From Lachnospiraceae bacterium (lineage in GTDB: Bacteria; Bacillota; Clostridia; Lachnospirales; Lachnospiraceae), in the NCBI GenBank assembly GCA_015057365.1, contig SVEN01000019.1, positions 1-47,590 of the forward strand: a DNA stretch of 47,590 bases, read 5' to 3'. This document shows, piece by piece, positions 8,184 to 16,402 of the stretch; position 1 is the stretch's first letter, and every line of letters begins with the position of its first letter. The position numbers and the translations under genes were made by a program. Below the pieces are notes generated by a model. It saw only the letters and a list, made by a program, of their open reading frames with translations, was not told the origin of the DNA and did not search any database.

Positions 8184-9186
8184 TTCCCGTCACCTCCGTT
8201 ACCAGCACATTTCCACCCTTGGTCAGATACTTAATTGCACGCTGCACGATTTCTTCCTCTTCCGGAAGACCGAGAAGCATGTTGCCGTATACCTTATCTC
8301 CGAGACATTTTGTGGATGCGTACAAAATATTTGCTGCAATCTTTTCATCGATGGCCATCTGGGTAATAAGAGGTGCCCCCGCTGCCATTGCCCCGTTGAA
8401 TATAACGCGAAGAACTCTCTCGCCCGGATGCACCGGAACCACTTCCTCTTCCCCGTCCGGGAACACCAGACGCTTTGCCGCATCGGACTGCGGATCCGCA
8501 AACACCGCGGAAACCTCACCCTCTTCGGCCACTACACCACCGTCCAAAATCGCCACGCGGTTACAAATCTCTTCCACCACACTCATCTGGTGGGTAATAA
8601 TTATAATCGTAATACCGAGACGCTCGTTAATATCCTTTAAAAGCTCCAAAATATCATGGGTGGTCTTCGGGTCCAGCGCACTGGTTGCTTCATCACAAAG
8701 CAGCACCTTCGGCTGTGTGGCCAAGGCTCTTGCAATGGCGATTCGCTGCTGCTGACCACCCGATAACTGAGCCGGATAACTTCCTGCCTTATCCGGAAGA
8801 CCGACGATTGCGAGAAGTTCCTTCGCACGTTTTCTTGCGTCTTCTTTCTTCATTCCGGCCAGTTCAAGCGGAAAGCAAATATTCCGAAGGCACGTCTTTT
8901 GCATCAAAAGGTTAAAGCCCTGGAAAATCATGGTCACATCTCGGCGAACCTTGCGAAGCTCCTTCTTAGAAAGCGTTCCCAGGTCCTGTCCGTCCATTAA
9001 AACAGACCCTTCCGTCGGACGCTCCAACATATTGATACAACGTACCAGTGTACTCTTTCCCGCACCGCTCATACCGATGATACCGTAAATATCACCGTCG
9101 TTTACAGTCAGGGAAATATTCTTTAATGCCTCCACCGTTCCGGCCGCTGTCCGGAAGGTTTTGGACAAGTTCTTAATTTCTATCAT
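8176..9186 (-). CDS. metN: Methionine ABC transporter ATP-binding protein MetN
   Basis: A 336-residue ABC ATPase. Walker A GMSGAGKST near residue 38, signature LSGGQQQR near 142, Walker B LLCDEATSALD near 160 and the switch His (ITHQMS) are all present. Residues about 260-336 form the NIL domain, the regulatory methionine-binding domain that inhibits transport when internal methionine is high. It follows metQ by 24 nt and overlaps metI. Standard length; no oddities. Confidence 0.96.
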   Translation of the reverse strand: MIEIKNLSKTFRTAAGTVEALKNISLTVNDGDIYGIIGMSGAGKSTLVRCINMLERPTEGSVLMDGQDLGTLSKKELRKVRRDVTMIFQGFNLLMQKTCLRNICFPLELAGMKKEDARKRAKELLAIVGLPDKAGSYPAQLSGGQQQRIAIARALATQPKVLLCDEATSALDPKTTHDILELLKDINERLGITIIIITHQMSVVEEICNRVAILDGGVVAEEGEVSAVFADPQSDAAKRLVFPDGEEEVVPVHPGERVLRVIFNGAMAAGAPLITQMAIDEKIAANILYASTKCLGDKVYGNMLLGLPEEEEIVQRAIKYLTKGGNVLVTEVTGNA

Positions 9187-9210
9187 GACTTCACCTCCGT
9201 CACCGGATGT

Positions 9211-10065
9211 TTACTCCTGTGTCTTAATAGCGTCCAGAGATGTCTGCTTGCCTCCGTAAATGCCCATCGGCTCTACGTGAACGGAAACCGCAGACACGAT
9301 ATGCGTACCGTTCTGTGCATTGAAATCATCCAAATACGGGGTATGCTGGAAGTAGTTTGCATCCACTTCGCCGCTTTCAACCACGTTGTTCGGCTGTACA
9401 TAATCGGTGTACTCGATAATCTCAAGGGTAATATCCTTTGCCCCGAGAATGTCCTTGGCAAGCTCTAAAATCTCCGCATGCGGGGTCGGAGAAGCCGCAA
9501 CGGAAATCTTGGTGCCTGCCAATGCCGTGTAATCCACAGAAGCATCATAACCGTCTCCCGGCTCAGCCACAACGCTGACCACCGCACCGGCATAGGTCTT
9601 GCCGATATAATCAGCTACTGCCTTGCTCTCTAAAGCCGCTACAAGGGCCTTAATCTTATCTGTGGACTCATTGCCCTCCTTTACCGCAAGAATGTTGCTG
9701 TAAGCGGAAAATGCGCCCTCAATGGCAAGAGAATCCTCCACCGGATTGATATCTGCGGAAATTGCATAATTGGAGTTGATTACCGCATAATCCACATCCT
9801 GTAATACATTCGGAAGCTGTGCCGCTTCCACTTCATTAAAAGAAAGATTGTACGGATTCTCCGCAATGTCTCTTACGGTTGCGGTAATGCCTGCACCCTC
9901 CTTTAAGGTAATATACCCAAGTTCCTCCAAAAGAAGCAATGCTCTTGCCTCATTGGTGGTATCGTTCGGAACCGCAATGGTAATTCCCTTGTCCTTGCCG
10001 CAACCCGCTAAAGTAGTGATTGCTAAAACTGCTGCTACGAAAAGTGCTGTAAGTTTCTTCTTCAT
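9211..10065 (-). CDS. metQ: Methionine-binding lipoprotein MetQ with circularly permuted domain order
   Basis: A 284-residue lipoprotein of the MetQ/NlpA family, the methionine-binding partner of MetNI. A signal peptide ends in a lipobox with Cys22. The order of conserved blocks is unusual. Residues about 27-163 (VPNDTTNEARALLLLE, ENPYNLSFNEVEAAQLP, VINSNYA) match the second half of ordinary MetQ, such as the E. coli protein. Residues about 186-284 (ASPTPHAEILE, DYVQPN, DANYFQHTPYLDDFN, HVEPMGIYGGKQTSLD) match the first half. The new ends fall in the SLDEL-to-VPND loop, and the old ends are joined by a linker at about 164-185. The ATG at 10065 is chosen over an ATG 12 codons upstream because AAGGAG lies just before it and a signal peptide starts there. 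First gene after the T-box. Confidence 0.93.
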   Translation of the reverse strand: MKKKLTALFVAAVLAITTLAGCGKDKGITIAVPNDTTNEARALLLLEELGYITLKEGAGITATVRDIAENPYNLSFNEVEAAQLPNVLQDVDYAVINSNYAISADINPVEDSLAIEGAFSAYSNILAVKEGNESTDKIKALVAALESKAVADYIGKTYAGAVVSVVAEPGDGYDASVDYTALAGTKISVAASPTPHAEILELAKDILGAKDITLEIIEYTDYVQPNNVVESGEVDANYFQHTPYLDDFNAQNGTHIVSAVSVHVEPMGIYGGKQTSLDAIKTQE

Positions 10066-10090
10066 AATTTTGTCTCCTTTCAATTGCATG

Positions 10091-10215
10091 TTTGCGTGCA
10101 CTTGTGCTTTGCACCGCCCCCGTCTACACTTCGTTTCGGTCGGTGCATACCAAGGTCCACCGGACCTTGTGCACCCTCGCGATTTGCTCGCATGCTCACT
10201 TAGCTTGCACGCAAA
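10091..10215 (-). other. Structured leader segment between T-box terminator and metQ
   Basis: Outer arms TTTGCGTGCA (10091-10100) and TGCACGCAAA (10206-10215) are perfect inverted repeats. They enclose a strong hairpin at 10142-10175 (GGTGCA plus CAAGGTCC against GGACCTTG plus TGCACC) and smaller stems. In the minus-strand mRNA it would lie after the T-box decision point and 25 nt before the metQ start. No ORF is plausible. It may be an mRNA structure element or a small palindromic repeat inserted in the leader. Confidence 0.65.
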
Positions 10216-10216
10216 T

Positions 10217-10503
10217 AAAAAAAACGCCTTTAAGCTCCTGCGAACTTAAAGACGGATGTTATCACTCCGTGGTACCACTTTAATTCATGTATTCCTCACG
10301 AAATACACCTCACTGACTGCTTCCTTACGGTTTACAGTCGCACACGATAACGGGCGTACCCGTCGCAGCCTAAGAAACATTTCCTCGGTGCGAAGCTCCG
10401 GAACCATGTTCGGTAAGTATTCACTCTTCTGCTCTCAGCAAACGCAGAATTCTCTGTAAAGCCCTTCGTTACCTACTCTTTCCTTCACTGCCTTTGACTA
10501 TTT
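10217..10503 (-). promoter_or_regulatory. Met-specific T-box leader with intrinsic terminator
   Basis: Read on the minus strand. The T-box sequence AAGTGGTACCACGG (complement of 10267-10280) is present. It is followed by a terminator hairpin (10225-10254) and a run of U (10217-10224). Stem I is recognisable from GGTAA pairing with TTACC and GGAA pairing with TTCC. This leaves an internal loop of AGAGTA on one side and GAACATGG on the other. The codon in that specifier loop is AUG (10405-10407), so uncharged tRNA-Met should bind and favour readthrough. This fits the downstream metQNI transporter and metG. Confidence 0.93.
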
Positions 10504-10509
10504 GTGCCG

Positions 10510-10538
10510 ATTATAGCACGATTTATAAGATTTGTCAA
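10510..10538 (-). promoter_or_regulatory. Consensus promoter of the Met T-box operon
   Basis: On the minus strand, -35 TTGACA (10533-10538), an exact 17-nt spacer and -10 TATAAT (10510-10515) match the sigma-A consensus at all 12 positions. The start would fall near 10503. Such a strong promoter suits a leader where control is at termination. Confidence 0.93.
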
Positions 10539-10552
10539 ACCTTTTTTCTTTT

Positions 10553-10930
10553 TTACCTACGCATCCGAATTCCTTCATAAATCCCCAGCAGTGCGCATCC
10601 CACTCCGTAGCACACAATATCCTTCACATCAAACACCGACCCGATTACCACCGACAGCACCCGGTGATCCGAAAGTCCCAGCACCTCCGCTATCCGGAAG
10701 TACTGCAACACCTCCACTCCCGCAGCAAACAAGAAAATGTACAACGGTAGGAGGCGAACCCCCTGCGGAATAAAAAAACGTACGAATGTATAGAGCAACA
10801 CCACTACCAACACATCTCCCACATAGGGACGTATAAAATTGTCATGCACAAACAACGCAATTAACAATTCAACAACAAATAAGAGCACCGTTACGGCCAG
10901 ATATCCCATACGTTTTTTCCGGATACTCAT
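10553..10930 (-). CDS. DUF2809 family small membrane protein
   Basis: A 125-residue protein with about four hydrophobic helices. The conserved family stretch near the second helix (FIRPYVGDVLVVVLLY) and the later GVEVLQYF and ICYG-like region support DUF2809. Function is unknown for this family. AGGAAAG lies just before the ATG. The stop is only 15 nt from the -35 of the Met T-box promoter, with no clear terminator between, so some readthrough into the T-box leader is possible. Divergent from the VanY-type gene. Confidence 0.8.
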   Translation of the reverse strand: MSIRKKRMGYLAVTVLLFVVELLIALFVHDNFIRPYVGDVLVVVLLYTFVRFFIPQGVRLLPLYIFLFAAGVEVLQYFRIAEVLGLSDHRVLSVVIGSVFDVKDIVCYGVGCALLGIYEGIRMRR

Positions 10931-10977
10931 ATCTTTCCTGCACCTCTTTCCACCGGATTCCTAAGTTTCCCGTTTTC

Positions 10978-11006
10978 ATTATACTGTGTTTCTTTCTTTC
11001 ATGCAA
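10978..11006 (-). promoter_or_regulatory. Promoter of the DUF2809 gene
   Basis: Minus strand: -10 TATAAT (10978-10983), 17-nt spacer, -35 TTGCAT (11001-11006). It lies about 50 nt before the ATG and faces away from the VanY-type gene promoter. Confidence 0.65.
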
Positions 11007-11067
11007 CTCAAACCCGCTTTTCTTTGTCTTTCTGTATAATTTTTTGCATAAAATCAAAGATTTTCCA

Positions 11068-11096
11068 TTGACTTTTTTTCCGATAAATCTTACAAT
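11068..11096 (+). promoter_or_regulatory. Promoter of the VanY-capA pair
   Basis: Plus strand: -35 TTGACT (11068-11073), 17-nt spacer, -10 TACAAT (11091-11096), about 30 nt before the ATG at 11128. Strong match. Confidence 0.8.
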
Positions 11097-11127
11097 CAAC
11101 GTAGTATGTACCCTTTGGAGGCTTTTT

Positions 11128-12384
11128 ATGAATACGAAAAAAGCGATTACATTTTTTATTATAAATACATTGTTGTTGGGTGGGTTTCCTGATTTTCGTA
11201 CAAATATGCAAACGGATTACAGATTTCCGATGTATTCCGGCGTACATACCGTACCTTCAAAAACCTACGACCTTACAAATATAGTATACCCGGAACGGCT
11301 TCCGTCTCCCTACGAGCTGATTGCCACTCCGACACCGGTTCCTACCCCGGAACCGACAGCCACACCGGCGCCGACTGCGACACCGAAACCGACGCAGGTT
11401 CCTCTCGGCAATAAAAAGGTGCAGTCCAAAAAGCCGGGGGACCTTACCTACAATTACCCGGAAGCGGCACCCTTAAACACCGATACAGCCACCTATACTC
11501 TATTGGTAAACAAAGAATATCCCCTTTCTTCCAAATACATTCCGTATATGGTAGAGCCGGAGGTTGAGATTTATCATAAAGGTATCAACGAGCGTCGTTA
11601 CCTGCAACCGATTGCCGCCACCGCCTTAGAAGAGCTGTTTGCGGCTGCGGAAGATGACGGTCATCATCTGGTACTTCGTTGCGGATTCCGTTCCTACAAT
11701 TTGCAAAGAGCCATTTACTCCTGGAACCTGAAAACCTACGGCTACTATGAAGTATCACGCTATCATGCATTGGAGGGTACCTCGGAACATCAGACCGGTC
11801 TGGCCGTTGACCTTTGCTGTGAAGCCACCGGCTATAAAAACAATTTCGACTTTTTAAAAACACCGGACTATACATGGCTTCTGGAAAACGCCCACCGTTA
11901 CGGCTGGATTTTACGCTATCCGGAGGGCAAAGAAGAAATTACCGGTTATAATTTTGAGCCGTGGCACTTCCGCTATGTAGGCATAGAACTGGCTACCTAT
12001 TTAAGAGAACAAAACATTACATTGGAGGAATATTACGGCGCCATTCCGACCACATATCTCCTTGCGGTTCCGGAAAAATACTGGTCCTATCTCTCCAAAG
12101 AAGATTTCAAGATTATGCAGGAAGAGATCGCTGCTTTTGAAAAGAAGCGGGAGGAAGCCGCAAACCGGCCGACTCCGACTCCTGCTCCGACGGAAGCTCC
12201 GGAGCCAAGTCCGACCCCGGAACCGACGGGCGAACCGATCATTCCTCCGACGGAGGAACCGGAGCCGACTGACGAACCGAATATCCATCCGACGGAGGAT
12301 CCGGAGCCGACTGACGAACCGACACTTGAGCCGACCGAAGTCCCGGAGGATACTTCCGACACCAATGATACCTTACACCAATGA
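11128..12384 (+). CDS. VanY-type D-alanyl-D-alanine carboxypeptidase (peptidase M15B)
   Basis: A 418-residue exported zinc peptidase predicted to trim the terminal D-Ala from peptidoglycan stem peptides. The catalytic domain (about 115-310) has the M15B signature SEHQTGLAVDL (Zn ligands His221 and Asp228) and EPWHF (Glu277 base, Zn ligand His280). An N-terminal hydrophobic segment is followed by a Thr/Pro/Glu linker at about 66-92; a second, longer Pro/Thr/Glu tail fills residues about 345-418. The ATG at 11128 follows TTTGGAGG; an earlier in-frame start at 11044 precedes the promoter and is rejected. The capA-like gene follows 21 nt later in the same unit. Confidence 0.9.
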   Translation: MNTKKAITFFIINTLLLGGFPDFRTNMQTDYRFPMYSGVHTVPSKTYDLTNIVYPERLPSPYELIATPTPVPTPEPTATPAPTATPKPTQVPLGNKKVQSKKPGDLTYNYPEAAPLNTDTATYTLLVNKEYPLSSKYIPYMVEPEVEIYHKGINERRYLQPIAATALEELFAAAEDDGHHLVLRCGFRSYNLQRAIYSWNLKTYGYYEVSRYHALEGTSEHQTGLAVDLCCEATGYKNNFDFLKTPDYTWLLENAHRYGWILRYPEGKEEITGYNFEPWHFRYVGIELATYLREQNITLEEYYGAIPTTYLLAVPEKYWSYLSKEDFKIMQEEIAAFEKKREEAANRPTPTPAPTEAPEPSPTPEPTGEPIIPPTEEPEPTDEPNIHPTEDPEPTDEPTLEPTEVPEDTSDTNDTLHQ

Positions 12385-12405
12385 TACCGTTGAAAGGAGT
12401 TTGTC

Positions 12406-13707
12406 ATGAAACACTTCCTTCAAAATAAAAAATACGTAAAAGCCCGTTATATCATTTGCGGGCTTTTCTTCCTTTTTGCGTTATCCGGCTGTAACCGGGT
12501 TACATCTGTTTTTTCTCCCGGCCCGAATCTGACCGGCACACCGGAACCGACCAGCAGTCTGACTCTGGCGCCTACAAAGCAACCGGAACCGACAGCCACA
12601 CCGGAGCCGACAGCCACGCCGACACCTACGCCGACACCCGCTCCCACACCGACACCGGAACCTCGTCAGGTAACCTTACTTGCGGTGGGAGATGATTTGG
12701 TTCACGACAGCACCCTGCTCGGCGGCTTACAGGAAGACGGTACCTACGATTTTAATCACTTTTATCAACACCTAACCGAGGAAATCAGCGCCGCAGACAT
12801 CGCAATTATCAATCAGGAAACTATTTTCGGAGGCGACCAGTTTAAATACAAGGGTTATCCGACCTTTAATACTCCGGATGCCATGGGACACGCTATCGTA
12901 AACGCAGGCTTTGATGTGGTACTTCACGCCACCAATCACACCATGGATAAAAAAGACAAGGGAGTGGAACACTGCCTGGAGTTTTGGAAAAACACATATC
13001 CTGATATTACGGTTTTGGGAATTTATGAATCAAAGGAAGCGCAGGATACCGTTACCGTCGTAGAAAAGAACGGCATCCGTTTTGCCATGCTAAACTATAC
13101 TTACGGATTAAACGGCATCAAAATCCCGGCAGGAAAAGAGCACTTGGTTACCCTGCTCACCTGGAATAACCGGGATTACATCCGTTCCCAGATCCGGCAG
13201 GCAAAGGAAGTAGCGGATTTTGTTATCGTGTTCCCGCACTGGGGCACCGAATACGTCTACAAGCCGGATAAAAACCAGGTTGCCTGGACCAATATTTTTG
13301 CGGAAGAAGGCGTAGACCTTGTCATCGGGACACATCCCCATGTACTGGAGCCGGTAGAATGGATTGACCGTCCGGACGGCGAAAAAATGCTTGTCTTCTA
13401 CTCCCTGGGCAACTTTATTTCCGGTCAGATCGAAGCACCGCGCCTCCTTGGCGGAATGGCCAATGTCACCGTTACCGAAACCCCGGACGGAACCTTTGAA
13501 ATCTCTGATTGCTCCGTTATTCCGGTGGTTACCCACTACAGTGAACAGGTAGGAGACGGTACCTACTCCACATACCGTTTGTCGGAATATACGGAAGAGC
13601 TGTTGCAGCTCCACGGCATCCATAAACGTGCGGAACACACGGTGTTTACTTTGGAAGATACCTGGTCGTTGGCAAGAGAAATATTAGGAGAATATTTGGA
13701 AGAGTAA
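12406..13707 (+). CDS. CapA family (PgsA-like) metallophosphatase-fold lipoprotein
   Basis: A 433-residue lipoprotein with lipobox LSGC (Cys29), a TPEPT-repeat linker at about 43-85, and a CapA domain. Motifs in order: AVGDDLVHDS, INQETIF, HATNHTMD, FPHWGTEY, IGTHPHVLEPVE and YSLGNF, the last being typical of the family's metallophosphoesterase fold. CapA/PgsA proteins act in capsular poly-gamma-glutamate handling in bacilli, but no capBC genes are here. A wall or surface-polymer role beside a carboxypeptidase is only inferred. GAAAGGAG precedes the ATG. Confidence 0.88.
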   Translation: MKHFLQNKKYVKARYIICGLFFLFALSGCNRVTSVFSPGPNLTGTPEPTSSLTLAPTKQPEPTATPEPTATPTPTPTPAPTPTPEPRQVTLLAVGDDLVHDSTLLGGLQEDGTYDFNHFYQHLTEEISAADIAIINQETIFGGDQFKYKGYPTFNTPDAMGHAIVNAGFDVVLHATNHTMDKKDKGVEHCLEFWKNTYPDITVLGIYESKEAQDTVTVVEKNGIRFAMLNYTYGLNGIKIPAGKEHLVTLLTWNNRDYIRSQIRQAKEVADFVIVFPHWGTEYVYKPDKNQVAWTNIFAEEGVDLVIGTHPHVLEPVEWIDRPDGEKMLVFYSLGNFISGQIEAPRLLGGMANVTVTETPDGTFEISDCSVIPVVTHYSEQVGDGTYSTYRLSEYTEELLQLHGIHKRAEHTVFTLEDTWSLAREILGEYLEE

Positions 13708-13711
13708 AACC

Positions 13712-13745
13712 AGGGCCTCACCGGATACGGTGAGGCCCTTTTACT
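13712..13745 (+). terminator. Intrinsic terminator after the capA-like gene
   Basis: A 12-bp GC-rich stem, AGGGCCTCACCG (13712-13723) with CGGTGAGGCCCT (13728-13739), is followed by a T-rich tail. It lies five bases after the stop codon. Confidence 0.9.
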
Positions 13746-13788
13746 TTACTATTTTCTGCTTCATCTCCTCATGGCTGTCATAAGTCTT

Positions 13789-14010
13789 CTACGCATCGTC
13801 TTCCTTATCACCGCAACCGCATCCGCAACCGGCACTGCCACTGCTACAGCTGCTGCATCCGCTACATGAGGAACCTTCCTTGTTTCTTCCGCAGCTTCCT
13901 CCCGATGGACAACCGATGCATTTTACGCCGCGCTTCTTCGCTCTTACAATATACACAATTGCTCCGCCGAGGATAGCGCCAAGCACAATAATTAGAATTG
14001 CATTCTCCAT
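13789..14010 (-). CDS. FeoB-associated Cys-rich membrane protein
   Basis: A 73-residue protein. One membrane helix at about 4-22 is followed by a basic stretch and a tail with about 14 Cys among Gly and Ser (CIGCPSGGSCG, then CSGCSSC and CGCGCG). It matches the FeoB-associated Cys-rich membrane proteins found next to feoB in Firmicutes; a role in handling Fe2+ is suggested but unproven. The ATG at 14010 is chosen because GAGAAGGAG lies upstream; a longer frame starts at 14055 inside feoB. It is the last gene of the feo unit. Confidence 0.85.
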   Translation of the reverse strand: MENAILIIVLGAILGGAIVYIVRAKKRGVKCIGCPSGGSCGRNKEGSSCSGCSSCSSGSAGCGCGCGDKEDDA

Positions 14011-14032
14011 AGGAAACTCCTTCTCTAAACTC

Positions 14033-16042
14033 TTACGCACGCTGCTTTGCCGCACGTTCCTTTGCCAGATTCTTGTTCGTCTTCACAATCATTGCTGCCA
14101 CAATTACCACAAATACCGCAATGGCAATCATACCCGGCACAAAGCCCTTACCAAAGCCTCCGGTAGTAAATAACGTACCGAACTGGAATACGAGACAACC
14201 CACGGTAAAGCCTACACCAAGCTGCAACGCAATACCTCCCCAGAGCCATTTCGCACTCTTCATCTCGGCATTCATTGCTCCGATTGCCGCGAAGCACGGC
14301 GGGGTATATAAGTTAAACATCAGGTACGCCAATGCAGCCGCCTTGGTAATAGCAAACGCTGCAGCAACCTCTGCACCTGCACCTTCCATCAATTCCAATG
14401 CTTCGGTATCAATCAAATTCTCAAGGCTTACAAAGCACACCGCCAAGGTACCTACTACATTTTCTTTTGCAATAAAACCGGTTACCGCCGCCGCTGCCAT
14501 CTGCCAGGAAAGTACGCCTATTACCGGCACCAAAAGATACGCAAACGGACCTGCAATAGAGGCAAGAATGGACTCATCCGCGCTCTCCGCCACCGTAAAG
14601 CTCCAGGTAAAGGTCTGCATAATCTGCACCACCGTGTTACAAACAAGAATAATGGTAGCTGCCTTTACAATATAAGCCCAGCCTCTGCCACACATGGTAG
14701 TAAAGGCCCTCCACAGGCTCGGAATTTTATACTCCGGAAGCTCAATAATAAAGTAAGACTTCTTCGCACTGTTTCCTGTAATCTTGTTTACCAGAAGAGC
14801 ACCAAGGAAAATCAAGGCAATACCGACAAAATATACAACAAAGCTGATAATTCCCTTATTCTCTGCAAAAAATGCACCCGCAAACAGGGATATCACCGGA
14901 ATCTTTGCACCACACGGCATAAACGGAGCCAGCATCGCCGTAGCTCTGCGTTCTCTTTCATTACGAATGGTACGGGTTGCCATAATTCCCGGCACCGCAC
15001 AACCGATCGTAATAACAAACGGAATCACGGACTTACCGGATAACCCTACCTTCTTAAAAATCGGGTCCAAAACCACGGTTGCTCTTGCCATGTAACCGCA
15101 ATCCTCCAACAACGCAATGAGGAAATACATTACCATAACTAACGGCAGGAAGCCGATAACAGCAATGACACCGCCGATAACACCATCCACCAAAAGGGCG
15201 GATAAAAGCGGATTTGCATTTTCAAAAAAACCACCGACCCAGCCTTGGAAGGTTTCCAACCAACCGACTAATGCATCCGCCACAAACGGGCCTACCCATG
15301 CCTGAGAAATCTCAAATACCAGGAACATAATTACCGCAAATATTGCAAGACCGGCAATCGGATGAGTCAGCACTACATCCAGCTTATCCTGGGCATTCTT
15401 ATCTTTCGTGAACACCTTTCTGGTCTCTACCTCCGCCACAACCTTATTCACGAAAGCAAAACGCTTTTTATCCGCAGCCACTACGGAAGCCTTATCCGTT
15501 AAATCGATGTTCCCCTGCTCATACGGAGCCCTCTGCACCGTACCTGCCGCCTTTACCGCTGCTGCCACAACCTCCTTCAGTCCCTCCTCGTTAAAGGTAG
15601 TAGAGACTGTCTCATACACCGGACACCCCAGCTTCTCCGACAATTTCTTTACATCGATTTTTGTCTTCTTCTTTACATTAATATCACTCTTATTAAGCGC
15701 TACAACCACCGGGATTCCGAGCTCCAGAATCTGTGTGGTAAAAAACAAACTACGACTCAAATTTGTTGCATCCACAATGTTGATGATTGCATCCGGCTTC
15801 TCATTCTTTATGTAGTCTCTGGTAACGCTTTCTTCCGAAGTAAACGGTGACATGGAATATGCACCCGGAAGGTCTACCGCTACCAACTCCTCGGAGCCGT
15901 CATATAAACTCTTCTTAATCTTACTCTCCTTCTTGTCTACCGTAACTCCCGCCCAGTTACCTACCTTTTCGTTTCTGCCGGTAAGTGCGTTATACATGGT
16001 CGTCTTACCGCTGTTCGGATTTCCCGCAAATGCGATTCTCAT
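14033..16042 (-). CDS. feoB: Ferrous iron transport protein B (FeoB)
   Basis: A 669-residue Fe2+ transporter with an N-terminal G domain and a polytopic membrane domain. G motifs: G1 GNPNSGKTT near residue 7, G3 VDLPGAYS near 56, G4 NKSD near 117. The membrane part (about 240-655) has many helices with the family's Gate regions, including GCAVPGIMATRTI near 355 and PCGAKIPV near 385. The length is normal for the Firmicutes form with no fused FeoA. GGAGG precedes the ATG. It lies 81 nt after feoA and is followed by the Cys-rich gene. Confidence 0.97.
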   Translation of the reverse strand: MRIAFAGNPNSGKTTMYNALTGRNEKVGNWAGVTVDKKESKIKKSLYDGSEELVAVDLPGAYSMSPFTSEESVTRDYIKNEKPDAIINIVDATNLSRSLFFTTQILELGIPVVVALNKSDINVKKKTKIDVKKLSEKLGCPVYETVSTTFNEEGLKEVVAAAVKAAGTVQRAPYEQGNIDLTDKASVVAADKKRFAFVNKVVAEVETRKVFTKDKNAQDKLDVVLTHPIAGLAIFAVIMFLVFEISQAWVGPFVADALVGWLETFQGWVGGFFENANPLLSALLVDGVIGGVIAVIGFLPLVMVMYFLIALLEDCGYMARATVVLDPIFKKVGLSGKSVIPFVITIGCAVPGIMATRTIRNERERRATAMLAPFMPCGAKIPVISLFAGAFFAENKGIISFVVYFVGIALIFLGALLVNKITGNSAKKSYFIIELPEYKIPSLWRAFTTMCGRGWAYIVKAATIILVCNTVVQIMQTFTWSFTVAESADESILASIAGPFAYLLVPVIGVLSWQMAAAAVTGFIAKENVVGTLAVCFVSLENLIDTEALELMEGAGAEVAAAFAITKAAALAYLMFNLYTPPCFAAIGAMNAEMKSAKWLWGGIALQLGVGFTVGCLVFQFGTLFTTGGFGKGFVPGMIAIAVFVVIVAAMIVKTNKNLAKERAAKQRA

Positions 16043-16123
16043 CCTTGCTCCTCCTTACTGCTTTTATATAATTTATGTACCTCCGCCTTAGGTAGCAGAG
16101 GCTAACTGTCGTGTAATAAAAAA

Positions 16124-16336
16124 CTAAACCATAATCACCGAAGCGAGCTCTCGGTCAATGGTGTATCTACCGTCCTTTACGGCAATAACACTCGCACGCT
16201 TTAAATGGGTAATCACCGTCACCGGCTCCCCGCTGTAACAGCCCAGCGTAAAAAGAAATGCGTCCAGCTCTTCATCATCCGTAGCAATCTCTTTAATAAT
16301 ATATTCTTCGCCTACCTTGGCTTCTGCTAACGTCAT
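16124..16336 (-). CDS. feoA: Ferrous iron transport protein A (FeoA)
   Basis: A 70-residue SH3-like protein of the FeoA family that supports FeoB activity at the inner face of the membrane. The typical core (LAEAKVGEEYIIKEI, then FLFTLGCYSGEPVTVI and the C-terminal RYTIDRELASVIMV) is present. GGAGG lies before the ATG. It is first in the feo unit and follows an operator-like palindrome. Confidence 0.88.
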   Translation of the reverse strand: MTLAEAKVGEEYIIKEIATDDEELDAFLFTLGCYSGEPVTVITHLKRASVIAVKDGRYTIDRELASVIMV

Positions 16337-16376
16337 ACCAACCTCCCGGGAATCTCTTCCCTCATCATATCCTTTC

Positions 16377-16394
16377 AGTTAGTCACGACTAACT
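16377..16394 (-). promoter_or_regulatory. Palindromic operator at the feo promoter, DtxR-family type
   Basis: AGTTAGTC-AC-GACTAACT (16377-16394) is a perfect 8-bp inverted repeat with a 2-bp centre. The TTAG/CTAA core resembles sites of DtxR/IdeR/MntR-type metal repressors. It covers the first transcribed bases after the feo promoter, a good place to block initiation. The repressor class is inferred from the motif only. Confidence 0.7.
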
Positions 16395-16402
16395 ACGGAT
16401 GT

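Noticed and set aside
16043..16123. Second metal operator between feoA and feoB
   Set aside because: TTAGCC and CCTAAG are present but do not form a convincing palindrome.
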